Positions 1 to 8,027 of a stretch of 64,000 nucleotides of DNA are shown in pieces. A model generated the notes under the pieces. It did not search any database, had not been told where the DNA came from, and saw only the letters and a program-made list of their open reading frames with translations. A program made the position numbers and the translations under genes. Position 1 is the stretch's first letter. Each line of letters opens with the position of its first letter. The stretch is from UBA1783 sp033808805 (GTDB lineage: Bacteria; Bacillota_I; Bacilli_A; Erysipelotrichales; Erysipelotrichaceae), in assembly GCA_033808805.1 (NCBI GenBank), contig JAPXMY010000002.1:130891-194890 (forward strand), given 5' to 3'.

Positions 1-464
1 ATGCTGAAGATGGCTTAACAAAACAATATTACTATTTTGATTGGTTTTCGGATTTCTTTAAATATCATCTTGAAGTAGATAGAAAGCATAATGGCTATAT
101 TCAGCAAGAGGGTAAAGAAGAGTGGTGGAAATTAACTGATCAAGACCCTTACAGTCTATACTGGTATAACAGTTGGTGTGGATGGTTTGATAAATGGGCA
201 GAAATATATGCCAATGGTTTTATGCCATTAAATCAAGTGGTAGAGAGTTTAGAAATCAGTTACGGCCAGCAAGGTTATTTATCACCATTTGAAGGCTATG
301 AATATGGTGATGAAATGCTGTGGGATATCTACCTGAATATTAATCCGGAAACAGATGTATTTACCTACAATGGCTTAGAAATAATGTATGTTAATGGTAA
401 TTGCGCTCTAAACAGCAACTTCATAGTAAGACCGATTGATTACATCAGAAAGCCGATTAAATAA
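1..464 (+). CDS. C-terminal fragment of an unknown protein (5' end outside window)
   Basis: The reading frame is open from base 3 to a TAA stop at 462-464, so the window starts inside this gene; the ATG at 222 is internal. The visible ~153 residues are rich in Trp and Tyr, with a cluster WYNSWCGWFDKW near the start and repeated acidic/aromatic stretches. I see no membrane segment, signal or catalytic motif that I recognise. It is followed by a strong hairpin terminator (486-521). Function unknown. Confidence 0.6.
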   Translation, partial: AEDGLTKQYYYFDWFSDFFKYHLEVDRKHNGYIQQEGKEEWWKLTDQDPYSLYWYNSWCGWFDKWAEIYANGFMPLNQVVESLEISYGQQGYLSPFEGYEYGDEMLWDIYLNINPETDVFTYNGLEIMYVNGNCALNSNFIVRPIDYIRKPIK

Positions 465-485
465 TTATAGATGATTTGATTGTTT

Positions 486-521
486 CACATAAAAAGGTGA
501 TTTTCATCACCTTTTTATGTG
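486..521. terminator. Bidirectional hairpin terminator
   Basis: A 16-bp perfect stem: the left arm at 486-500 ends in AAAAAGGTGA, the loop is TTTTCA, and the right arm TCACCTTTTT begins at 507. The A/T tracts lie in the stem, so it can end transcription from both the fragment on the plus strand and the SIS gene on the minus strand. Confidence 0.85.
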
Positions 522-594
522 GTTTTTAGATTTTGTCTTCTAAAATCAAAAGACTTTCCTTAAACTTGATAAATTTCTAATTTTCAATATTCTA

Positions 595-1680
595 TTAATC
601 GTTATCTACATAGTTTTTACTTTTAGATGCTGCAATTTTCTTGAATTCTTTTAATAGTGGATGTTGTTCCCATCTATGCAGATCTTCAGTAATCTGATGT
701 GAAATTATCTGGAAGAAAGGTAAGTAGTACAGAGGAGTAAATAAAGGAGACAGATTAGTATCTGTATAAATACTGTTTTCATCAGCATTGCTTCTTATAA
801 AGTAAGTGTTATCACTTACAGCTCTGGTTGCCCTGTAGATTTGTTTTAGTCTGTCGCTGTCTTTATCATTGCTATCTATTATGAAGACAGTATATCCAGG
901 ATTTAATTGCAGGTTTGGTCCATGTATATATTCTTCAGCATCAAATGGGAAAGCAGGAATTTTAACGGTTTCTCCAACTTTAAGTGCGGCTTCAAAGGCA
1001 ATACCCATACCAGCTCCACTTGAGCAGAAATAAGCTTTTTGCATTGAAGAAAGAGATTTGTAATGCTTTTTAATAAAAGCATGAGATTTTTCCTGAATTT
1101 CCTGATGAAGTTTTGCCGATTCGACAATTGAAGAGATAGCTTCATCATATTTTTCTTTTGAAATTTTATTTAATTGCAATGAAGCATTTAAAGCGAAAGT
1201 CATCAGAAACTGTACCAGTGTAACAACTCCAACAGTTACATAACCTACAGTTTCAATACCGACTTTGTAGTCAATTAATAAATCAGTATAATTTTTAAAA
1301 TCACTGTCAACATCACCTGTAATTCCAATAGCTTTAACACCGAGCTGTTTTGCTCTTTTTAAAGCTTCAATGGCATTTGTACTATAACCACTTTGAGAAA
1401 TCACAAATATGAAGTCACTCTTATTATGTTTATAATAATTCGTGAAATTAGAAGGCGAAATTACATTGACTCTTACACCTAAAACATCTTCCATAAACGG
1501 CTGAGCACAAATTGAGGCATTAAAACTAGAACCACTTGCAACGACATATACTTCATTATATTTGTTTGTAATATATTCGTCTGTTAAAGTTTTGGTAAGT
1601 TCTTTTGGATTTTTGGCATTTTCCAATACCTTATTCGGTGTCATTTCAATATAATCCAGCATAGTTTTTTTCTTTTCCAT
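595..1680 (-). CDS. SIS-domain sugar isomerase/deglycase, fructosamine-6-phosphate deglycase (FrlB)-like
   Basis: This 361-residue protein has two SIS (sugar isomerase) folds like the isomerase half of GlmS and the FrlB/GfrF deglycases. Visible motifs are a phosphosugar loop VVASGSSFNAS near residue 48, a second SQSGYSTNA motif near 95, and the catalytic-type segment EEYIHGP around 248-254. Family members cleave fructosamine 6-phosphates such as fructoselysine-6-P to glucose-6-P and an amine, or isomerise amino-sugar phosphates. It is divergent from the IIB-IIC-IID PTS at 1836, which probably delivers its phosphorylated substrate. The exact substrate cannot be read from the sequence. ATG at 1678-1680 is the natural start. 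It is a paralogue of the gene at 15354 but clearly different in sequence. Confidence 0.8.
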   Translation of the reverse strand: MEKKKTMLDYIEMTPNKVLENAKNPKELTKTLTDEYITNKYNEVYVVASGSSFNASICAQPFMEDVLGVRVNVISPSNFTNYYKHNKSDFIFVISQSGYSTNAIEALKRAKQLGVKAIGITGDVDSDFKNYTDLLIDYKVGIETVGYVTVGVVTLVQFLMTFALNASLQLNKISKEKYDEAISSIVESAKLHQEIQEKSHAFIKKHYKSLSSMQKAYFCSSGAGMGIAFEAALKVGETVKIPAFPFDAEEYIHGPNLQLNPGYTVFIIDSNDKDSDRLKQIYRATRAVSDNTYFIRSNADENSIYTDTNLSPLFTPLYYLPFFQIISHQITEDLHRWEQHPLLKEFKKIAASKSKNYVDND

Positions 1681-1713
1681 TATAAAATCATCTCACTTTC
1701 TCTATAAATATAG

Positions 1714-1813
1714 ATTATCACAAAATTTCACAAATTATCACAAAAAAGTACAAAATCAGTTTTCTTTTTTAAAAAGTAGTATATAATGTACATAAGAAAG
1801 TTTTAGTTATAAT
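1714..1813. promoter_or_regulatory. Divergent promoter/operator region with 10-bp phased TCACAA repeats
   Basis: TCACAA occurs at 1718, 1728 and 1738, exactly 10 bp apart, followed by TACAAA at 1749. On the minus strand the first repeat overlaps a -10-like GATAAT (1714-1719), with TTGTGA (1738-1743) as a -35 about 18 bp away, facing the SIS gene. On the plus strand, TATAAT at 1782-1787 and again at 1808-1813 are candidate -10 boxes for the PTS genes. No good plus-strand -35 is seen, which would fit an activator. The binding protein is not identified. Confidence 0.55.
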
Positions 1814-1835
1814 ATTTAAAACAAAGGGGGATTTT

Positions 1836-2312
1836 ATGAGAAAACCAAATATTTTGATGACAAGAATTGATAATAGACTCGTTCATGGTCAAGTAGGTGT
1901 AGCTTGGGTAAATTCATTAGGTGCAAATTTAATTGTTGTTGCTGATGATGCTACAGCAAATGATCCAGTGCAGCAGTCTGTTATGTCTATTACTGCTGAC
2001 ATAGCTAGAGTTGGAATACGCTTCTATAGTATTGAAAAAACTATTGAAATTTTATGGAAAGCCAGTCCAAAGCAATTAATCTACCTTGTGGCAAGAGACC
2101 CTCAAAGTGCTAGACGACTTGTTGAAGGTGGACTTCCACTTGAAAAAATCAATGTTGCAAACATGCACTTTGAAGAAGGAAAGAAAGTTCATCCAGGATC
2201 ACCGCATGTATATGTTGATGATAAGGACCTAGAGGACTTTGAAGCTATGAAGGCAAAAGGGGTATCTTTATTCATTCAGATTTTGCCGGGTGATAAAATC
2301 TACAATATATAA
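1836..2312 (+). CDS. PTS mannose/fructose/sorbose-family enzyme IIB
   Basis: Cytoplasmic phosphocarrier of a mannose-class PTS, taking phosphate from IIA and passing it to the incoming sugar. The 158-residue length is normal. The active-site loop DNRLVHGQV is present, with His17 the expected phosphorylated residue. Preceded by AAAGGGGG at good distance from ATG 1836. First gene of a IIB-IIC-IID set that has no IIA of its own; the only IIA seen in the window is at 16444. Substrate is not readable, but the divergent SIS gene suggests a fructosamine or amino sugar. Confidence 0.92.
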   Translation: MRKPNILMTRIDNRLVHGQVGVAWVNSLGANLIVVADDATANDPVQQSVMSITADIARVGIRFYSIEKTIEILWKASPKQLIYLVARDPQSARRLVEGGLPLEKINVANMHFEEGKKVHPGSPHVYVDDKDLEDFEAMKAKGVSLFIQILPGDKIYNI

Positions 2313-2328
2313 AAAGGAGGTGTAAATT

Positions 2329-3102
2329 GTGGAAATAACCTTGGTTCAAGGCTTATTGCTGTCTTTAGTTGCATTTATATGTAGTTTAGACCAACAAGCG
2401 GAAGTATTTTTAATTTTTAGACCAATTGTAGTATGTTTCTTTTCGGGAATAGTTTTAGGAGACGTACAATTGGGATTGTCTGCAGGAGCAGTAGCTGAAC
2501 TTGCTTATCTGGGGCTGTTAACAATTGGTGGTACAGTTCCACCTAACCCACTGATAGCAGGTATCATGACTGTTGTAATCTCTTATACAAGTGGAGTATC
2601 TGCAGAAGCGGCATTAGGTTTGTCATTACCTTTTGCTTTATTAGGACAATGGATTGGTATGATTTTAAGTACTGTTTATTCAGGATTAATGCCAATTGCT
2701 GACAGGATTTGTGAAAAAGGTGATGTGGCAGCGTTAGGCAGATTAGTATGGCTTTCAGCTATTGGTAAGTCTTTAGTTACTGCACTAATAATTTTCTTAT
2801 CAGCATACCTGATTCAGGAACCGATTACTGCATTGGTTGAAAAGTTCCCAGAGTGGCTGGTACATGGATTTAGAGTTGCTGGAAACTTATTACCAGGGGT
2901 TGGGTTAGCATTACTGCTTAAAGTTATGTTAAAAATTGACAACGTTGCATATCTGTTTATCGGTTTCTTGATTTCAACATTTATTGACACAGGTAACGTA
3001 TTACCTATTGCTATCTTGGCTGTCTGTATCACTTTCCAAAGTTATATAAGTAACAAAGACAAGAAAGTTTATGAAGGAGGTGCTGATGATGACGGTATCT
3101 AG
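2329..3102 (+). CDS. PTS mannose/fructose/sorbose-family enzyme IIC
   Basis: Membrane permease subunit, 257 residues, hydrophobic throughout, with the family pattern near the N-terminus (LLLSLVAFICSLDQQ) and the conserved GxVLGD-type loop around residues 40-46. Starts with GTG at 2329 after a strong AAAAGGAGGTG. Together with IID it forms the sugar channel. Its 3' end overlaps the IID start, typical of translational coupling. Confident as to family; sugar unknown. Confidence 0.92.
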   Translation: MEITLVQGLLLSLVAFICSLDQQAEVFLIFRPIVVCFFSGIVLGDVQLGLSAGAVAELAYLGLLTIGGTVPPNPLIAGIMTVVISYTSGVSAEAALGLSLPFALLGQWIGMILSTVYSGLMPIADRICEKGDVAALGRLVWLSAIGKSLVTALIIFLSAYLIQEPITALVEKFPEWLVHGFRVAGNLLPGVGLALLLKVMLKIDNVAYLFIGFLISTFIDTGNVLPIAILAVCITFQSYISNKDKKVYEGGADDDGI

Positions 3103-3880
3103 AAATAAATTAACTAAAAAAGATATAACCAACATGGGCTGGCTTTCAATGGTTTTACAATTTGGATTTAACTATGAAAGAATGCAGGCAATGGGGTTCT
3201 GTTACACAATGGCTCCTTATTTCAAGAAAATATATGGAGATAACACCGAAGAAGTTGCAGCTGCAATGGTGAATAATATTGACTTCTTCAATACAGAAAT
3301 GCACATGGCAACTTTCTTAAACGGGTTAGTTTTATCTCTTGAAGAAGCAGGAGAAGATAGAGAATTAATCAGAAATATTAAAAACGGTTTGTTCGGTCCT
3401 CTAGCAGGATTGGGTGATGCTATTTTCTGGTTTACACTATTGCCAATTTCAGCAGCAATCTCAGTTTCATTAAATAGACAAGGTTCTATCCTTGGGCCAA
3501 TTGTATTCATGGTTATCCACTTCTTTGGGGCAATTTCTAGAATTCCTCTTGGACATTTAGGATATAATCTAGGTACAAATGCGATTGACAAGATTCGTGA
3601 AAATGCCACAACAATTACCAAAGCAGCAGGTGTACTTGGTGTTATGGTTGTTGGAGCACTGATTCCTTCTTATATTGATTTCTCATTCCCGGAAACATTT
3701 GTAATATTTGATGTTGTTCCTGTTCAAGGAATATTTGATACAGTTTTACCTAATATTTTACCACTAGGTTTTGTATTATTCCTATATTACCTGGTAAGTA
3801 AGAAGAACGTTAATGCTGTAAATCTGATTTTTGGAATTATTGTTGTATCAATCATACTTTCATTCTTCGGAATTATGTAA
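3086..3880 (+). CDS. PTS mannose/fructose/sorbose-family enzyme IID
   Basis: Membrane partner of IIC. The N-terminal amphipathic region FNYERMQAMGFCYTMAPYFKKIYG and the following AAAMVNNIDFFNTEMHMATF segment are typical of IID; the C-terminal third holds membrane segments. Upstream in-frame ATG 3071 lies at the Shine-Dalgarno GGAGGTG (3077-3082), so the start is ATG 3086 or 3089. This gives a 17-bp overlap with IIC, whose stop is 3100-3102. Last gene of the first PTS operon, ending before a strong terminator. Confidence 0.9.
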   Translation: MMTVSRNKLTKKDITNMGWLSMVLQFGFNYERMQAMGFCYTMAPYFKKIYGDNTEEVAAAMVNNIDFFNTEMHMATFLNGLVLSLEEAGEDRELIRNIKNGLFGPLAGLGDAIFWFTLLPISAAISVSLNRQGSILGPIVFMVIHFFGAISRIPLGHLGYNLGTNAIDKIRENATTITKAAGVLGVMVVGALIPSYIDFSFPETFVIFDVVPVQGIFDTVLPNILPLGFVLFLYYLVSKKNVNAVNLIFGIIVVSIILSFFGIM

Positions 3881-3952
3881 AAATCCATTAATAAATTTGA
3901 GTGGGGATCATATAAAATTAACCTTTAATTTATGATGGTGACTTAAAAGTCA

Positions 3953-3990
3953 AAAAAAGTAGTAGATTCGACATGATTTACTACTTTTTT
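3953..3990. terminator. Bidirectional hairpin terminator
   Basis: A 12-bp perfect stem, AAAAAAGTAGTA (3953-3964) with TACTACTTTTTT (3979-3990). It sits between the convergent IID gene and the hemolysin III gene and can serve both. Confidence 0.85.
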
Positions 3991-4012
3991 ATTTTACGAT
4001 ATTGAATAATCT

Positions 4013-4687
4013 TTAAATAAAGACGTATAGGTATATGCTGATGAATTGTATGATAGAACCTGCTAGAACAAAAAAATGAAAGACTGAATGAAAATATCTT
4101 TTCTTTGACCCTATTCCATAAAGGATGGCGCCAACAGTATAGGCAATGCCACCATATAGCAAAATCATAAAACCATCATGAGTTAAAGCTAAATAGGTAT
4201 CCTTTAAAATAGTTACAACAATCCATCCTAAAGCTAGATATGAAATATGAGCAAAGACTCGATATTTATGTAAATCAATTGAATTAAGAACAATTGAAAC
4301 AGCAATAATAATCCAAATAAAAATCAAAAGGATGGTTGATTTAACTGGACTGATTTTAGAAATGCTGCAAACCAGTATGGGAGTATAGCTTCCACCTATT
4401 AATATGTAAATCATACAATGATCAATTATTTGCATAATCTTTTTTACAAATTCATTGGTTACTGCATGATAAAGAGTAGAACTGATATATAGGGAAATCA
4501 AGGAAAAAGAATAGATGATTCCAGTTATCAGCTGAGCATGACTATTGTTCTGTATCGATTTGATAATTAATAGAATCATTACAATAATGCCAAAGACTAC
4601 TCCAAGTCCATGGGAAATGGAATTTATCAGCTCTTCAGCTAAGTTATAATCTGGCAGTGTTCTATGTTGAAGTTTCTTTCTTATCAT
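4013..4687 (-). CDS. Hemolysin III / PAQR-family membrane protein (YqfA-like)
   Basis: A 224-residue protein with about seven hydrophobic segments. Family motifs are EELINSISHGLG near residues 19-30, SSTLYHAV around 70-77, DHCMIYILIGGSYTP near 89-103, and a C-terminal HSVFHFFVLAGS. The conserved Ser, His and Asp positions form the metal-binding site proposed for PAQR/HlyIII proteins. Despite the name, most bacterial members are not shown to be toxins; YqfA-like members affect membrane properties. Single gene on the minus strand, convergent with PTS operon 1. Confidence 0.9.
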   Translation of the reverse strand: MIRKKLQHRTLPDYNLAEELINSISHGLGVVFGIIVMILLIIKSIQNNSHAQLITGIIYSFSLISLYISSTLYHAVTNEFVKKIMQIIDHCMIYILIGGSYTPILVCSISKISPVKSTILLIFIWIIIAVSIVLNSIDLHKYRVFAHISYLALGWIVVTILKDTYLALTHDGFMILLYGGIAYTVGAILYGIGSKKRYFHSVFHFFVLAGSIIQFISIYLYVFI

Positions 4688-4777
4688 AATTTAATTATAT
4701 AAACTAATTATTGTTTTTTCAAATTAATAGATATTTTAAAAATGGTATGATACTATAAATTATAGAGAATTTTAAAT

Positions 4778-7777
4778 ATGAATAATATTAACAAGGTGTT
4801 ATTTAAGGGGATTTTTGAAGGCAAGTGGGTTAGTATCGAATACCGAAATGTTTCTAAAGAACTTACCAGGTATTGGATTGCCATAAAAAAGATATTGATG
4901 GGCAAATCAATAACTTTAATTGTGGATGGTTTACATATTGGTAATGGGATGTTGGCAGAATTGAAGATTAATCTTAAAAATATATTATCCGCAACAATTA
5001 TAGAAGGATCTTATTACAGGACTGCTAAAGAACTGAAGGAAGACATTGAAAATAATCCCAATAAATATCATAGGATTTTTGATAATGTCTATAATATGAA
5101 AATATTAAACTATCTTGCTGATTGTCAGCGATTGGACAATAGTCCATTTGAATGTGAATATGCACTTATCAGTAAAATTGATGATGAAAAAATAAGACGT
5201 GGAGACTTTTCGTTGGATGAGTATCAATTTTTAGAGATAATAAAATCTTTTCAAAATGAAGCTAAGAGTTCAAATTTAAAATATAAACAGCTGTGTTTAA
5301 ATATTTTAAGTATTTATACTAAAGAAGGATTATATGTTTTAGCCTATCGTAAATTATTCTTAGATGTAAAAAATAAAAAATTGAGAGTAGATAATGATAT
5401 AACTATCTGTAAAGAGTTTACTATCGAAGGTACAAAATACAGCATAAATAGATTTTTAGATGATGACCAGATATATTTATTAGATAACTTTTCTAACAAC
5501 TTAAAAACAATAGAGGATTGTATTGCTGACAATCTTGCCAATAATGAAGCAATTGATGATATGCCTTATATTATTGCCATTGGAAGAGAAATGCTGGTTG
5601 ATTTAACTGAGCAATATGGTTTTATTGTTGATAAGTATAAAGAAAATAAGGTTGAAAAACCTATTGCGGCTTTTTTTGGTGAATTTCTGAAATTGCCAGT
5701 TAGAAGAAAAGATTATCCCATTGCTCTAATCAACAGACAAATTAACCTTGACCAGTTGTTAGCAATTTATAATGCGATGAAATATCCATTAACATATGTA
5801 CAGGGTCCGCCAGGTACAGGAAAAACAAATACAATAATAAACACCATATTAACCGCTTTCTACAATAAAAGAACTTTACTGTTTGCTTCATATAACAATC
5901 ATCCAATAGATTCAGTTGTTGAAAAACTATCTTCAATGGTTTATGAGGATGATATAATCTCTTTTCCAATTATAAGATTGGGAAATAATGAAAAAGTTCT
6001 GGAAGCTACCAATTATATAAGACAGTTGTATCTGCAGATTAAGGAAATTGTGATAGATGAAAATATACTTGCAAAACTTGAATCCGATACTTTTGTTGAT
6101 GCTAGAAAATTAAGTGATTTGATGAAAAAGTATGATGAAATCATCGAATTGAAAGAACGTAAAGAAACTATCGAAAAGATGCTGGAAACAAACGACAATT
6201 TAAACTATCAGATTCAGCTGCAAGGTGTTCAATTAGAAAAAATAAACAGTCGTTTAAAAGAAATAGGCAATATTACCAATAAGGAAGCGTTAGATTATAT
6301 TGTCGATGATAATATTTTTAAGGGCTATCTTTATTATGCTTCAATTAAATGTTTAAAAGTTTTATTAGAACCTAGGTTTAGAGATTTAATTGATATAGTA
6401 TTTGTGGAAGAAGAGGAAGTCAGAGTAAGAAATTTCAATCGCTATCTTTCTAACGGAGATAATTTAAGAAAATTTATCAAGGTTTTTCCTATTATTACAA
6501 CTACCTGCATATCTGCATATAAACTTGGCAATCCTGATGTGTATTTCGATATGGTTGTTATTGATGAAGCCAGTCAATGTAATATGGCAGTTTCATTGAT
6601 ACCGATAATTCGTGGTAGAAATTTAATGCTGGTTGGTGATCCGCAACAGTTAAATCCAGTCATTTTACTGGATGAGATAGATAATATCAATTTAAGGAAA
6701 AAATATTATATAACTGATGAATATGATTATCTCAAAAATTCTATTTATAAAACCTATTTATCGGTTGATGCAGTTTCTTCTGAAATATTATTGTCTCATC
6801 ATTATAGATGTCATAAGAAAATAATAGATTTTAATAATGTCAAATATTATAACTCAAAATTAGTTATTGACTCAAAAACAGAAAGTATCAATCCGCTGGT
6901 ATTTAAAGAGATTAAGGAAAATGAAACTTCTACAAGAAATACAGCTCCAGAAGAAGCAAAAGCAATTATAGAATATATATTAGAAAATAAGGATAAGCAG
7001 ATAGGAGTAATAACACCATTTGTCAAACAAAAACAATTAATCGCTCAAAAATTAAGGGACTATCAAATATCAGATGTTACCTGTGGAACTGTACATGCTT
7101 TTCAAGGCGATGAGAAAAATGAAATTTTGTTTTCTCTTTGTTTGACAGATAAAACAATTGGTAAAACTTACGACTGGCTGAAGAATAATCGCGAGTTGAT
7201 AAATGTTGCTACTTCCAGAGCCAAAAATAAATTGGTTATTTTTGGCAGTCAAAAGCACATAGACAGATTACATCAATTAGATAGATATGCTCAGGATGAT
7301 TTATATGAATTAGTGCAATATGTTAAAAGTCAAGGGCAATATGAAGTCACCGCTTTAGAAAACAAATCTAGAGCTTTGGGTATAAAGCCATATAGTACAG
7401 AAATGGAAGAAGCACTTTTGGTAAACTTAAATCATGCTTTATCAAACGTGTTGACAAATGGAAAAAAATGCACCGTATATAAAGAGGTCCCAATAAACCA
7501 TGTTTTTAATGATGGCAATAATTATAATGACTTATTCTATACTGGAAGATTTGATTTTGTGGTATATCAAAAAGATTTCAATAATCAGGAAATGCCAATT
7601 TTTGCCATTGAACTTGATGGCAAGGAACATTACAACGATAAATTGGTTAAGGAAAGAGATCAGAAGAAAAATGAAATCTGTCGTAAGTATGGTTTTGATT
7701 TAATCAGAATAGATAACAGCTATGCCAGAAGATACAATTATATGAAAGAAATACTAATAGATTATTTCAAGGATTAG
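4778..7777 (+). CDS. SF1 (Upf1/Dna2-like) helicase fused to a DUF2726-like nuclease domain
   Basis: A 999-residue multidomain protein. Residues 1-330 match nothing I recognise. The helicase core follows: Walker A GPPGTGKT at 343-350, Walker B DEAS at 596-599, motif III VGDPQQLNP, HHYRCH, a TVHAFQGDEKNE motif and NVATSRAKNKL. A coiled segment (about 430-500) is inserted between Walker A and B. The last ~130 residues resemble DUF2726, a PD-(D/E)XK-like fold, with ELDGKEHY and a closing FDLIRIDNSY. Helicase plus nuclease suggests nucleic-acid processing, repair or phage defence. It stands alone between hemolysin III and leuS. No strong ribosome-binding site precedes ATG 4778. Family call is firm; role is inference. 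Confidence 0.8.
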   Translation: MNNINKVLFKGIFEGKWVSIEYRNVSKELTRYWIAIKKILMGKSITLIVDGLHIGNGMLAELKINLKNILSATIIEGSYYRTAKELKEDIENNPNKYHRIFDNVYNMKILNYLADCQRLDNSPFECEYALISKIDDEKIRRGDFSLDEYQFLEIIKSFQNEAKSSNLKYKQLCLNILSIYTKEGLYVLAYRKLFLDVKNKKLRVDNDITICKEFTIEGTKYSINRFLDDDQIYLLDNFSNNLKTIEDCIADNLANNEAIDDMPYIIAIGREMLVDLTEQYGFIVDKYKENKVEKPIAAFFGEFLKLPVRRKDYPIALINRQINLDQLLAIYNAMKYPLTYVQGPPGTGKTNTIINTILTAFYNKRTLLFASYNNHPIDSVVEKLSSMVYEDDIISFPIIRLGNNEKVLEATNYIRQLYLQIKEIVIDENILAKLESDTFVDARKLSDLMKKYDEIIELKERKETIEKMLETNDNLNYQIQLQGVQLEKINSRLKEIGNITNKEALDYIVDDNIFKGYLYYASIKCLKVLLEPRFRDLIDIVFVEEEEVRVRNFNRYLSNGDNLRKFIKVFPIITTTCISAYKLGNPDVYFDMVVIDEASQCNMAVSLIPIIRGRNLMLVGDPQQLNPVILLDEIDNINLRKKYYITDEYDYLKNSIYKTYLSVDAVSSEILLSHHYRCHKKIIDFNNVKYYNSKLVIDSKTESINPLVFKEIKENETSTRNTAPEEAKAIIEYILENKDKQIGVITPFVKQKQLIAQKLRDYQISDVTCGTVHAFQGDEKNEILFSLCLTDKTIGKTYDWLKNNRELINVATSRAKNKLVIFGSQKHIDRLHQLDRYAQDDLYELVQYVKSQGQYEVTALENKSRALGIKPYSTEMEEALLVNLNHALSNVLTNGKKCTVYKEVPINHVFNDGNNYNDLFYTGRFDFVVYQKDFNNQEMPIFAIELDGKEHYNDKLVKERDQKKNEICRKYGFDLIRIDNSYARRYNYMKEILIDYFKD

Positions 7778-7778
7778 T

Positions 7779-7807
7779 TTGACATTTAGTCATACAATTA
7801 CTAAAAT
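7779..7807 (+). promoter_or_regulatory. Sigma-A promoter of leuS
   Basis: TTGACA at 7779-7784, exactly 17 bp, then TAAAAT at 7802-7807. It begins right at the helicase gene stop and drives the T-box leader. Confidence 0.8.
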
Positions 7808-7813
7808 ATAGGC

Positions 7814-8010
7814 AGTGTTGAGTAGGAATAGTAGGAAAAACTGGACTTGATAGAAAGCTGATGGTTGATGGAAATCAGCAGGCAGTTAACTGAACTCACC
7901 CTATGAGCTGACGTATGACTGCGTTAAAGTCGTTTAAAGTGGACAAAACAGGTCAACTAAGGTGGTACCGCCCGCAAGGGTCCTTAGAGTAGCACCTTTT
8001 ATTTTTTCTT
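7814..8010 (+). promoter_or_regulatory. T-box leader, leucine specific
   Basis: Contains the T-box motif AAGGTGGTACCGC at 7959-7971 and a distal stem-loop GCTGA..TCAGC at 7858-7879. The probable specifier is CTC (Leu) at 7895-7897 within the typical GAA-NNN-A context. The T-box bulge TGGT matches an A discriminator, as in tRNA-Leu. A competing terminator pairs AAGGTG (7959-7964) with CACCTT (7993-7998) before a T-run. Uncharged tRNA-Leu should favour the antiterminator and switch on leuS. Confidence 0.9.
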
Positions 8011-8027
8011 AAAGAAGGAGAATTTTT

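Noticed and set aside
3217..3621. Long antisense open frame in the IID gene
   Set aside because: It mirrors a gene with clear IID motifs, and its translation has no family features or ribosome-binding site.
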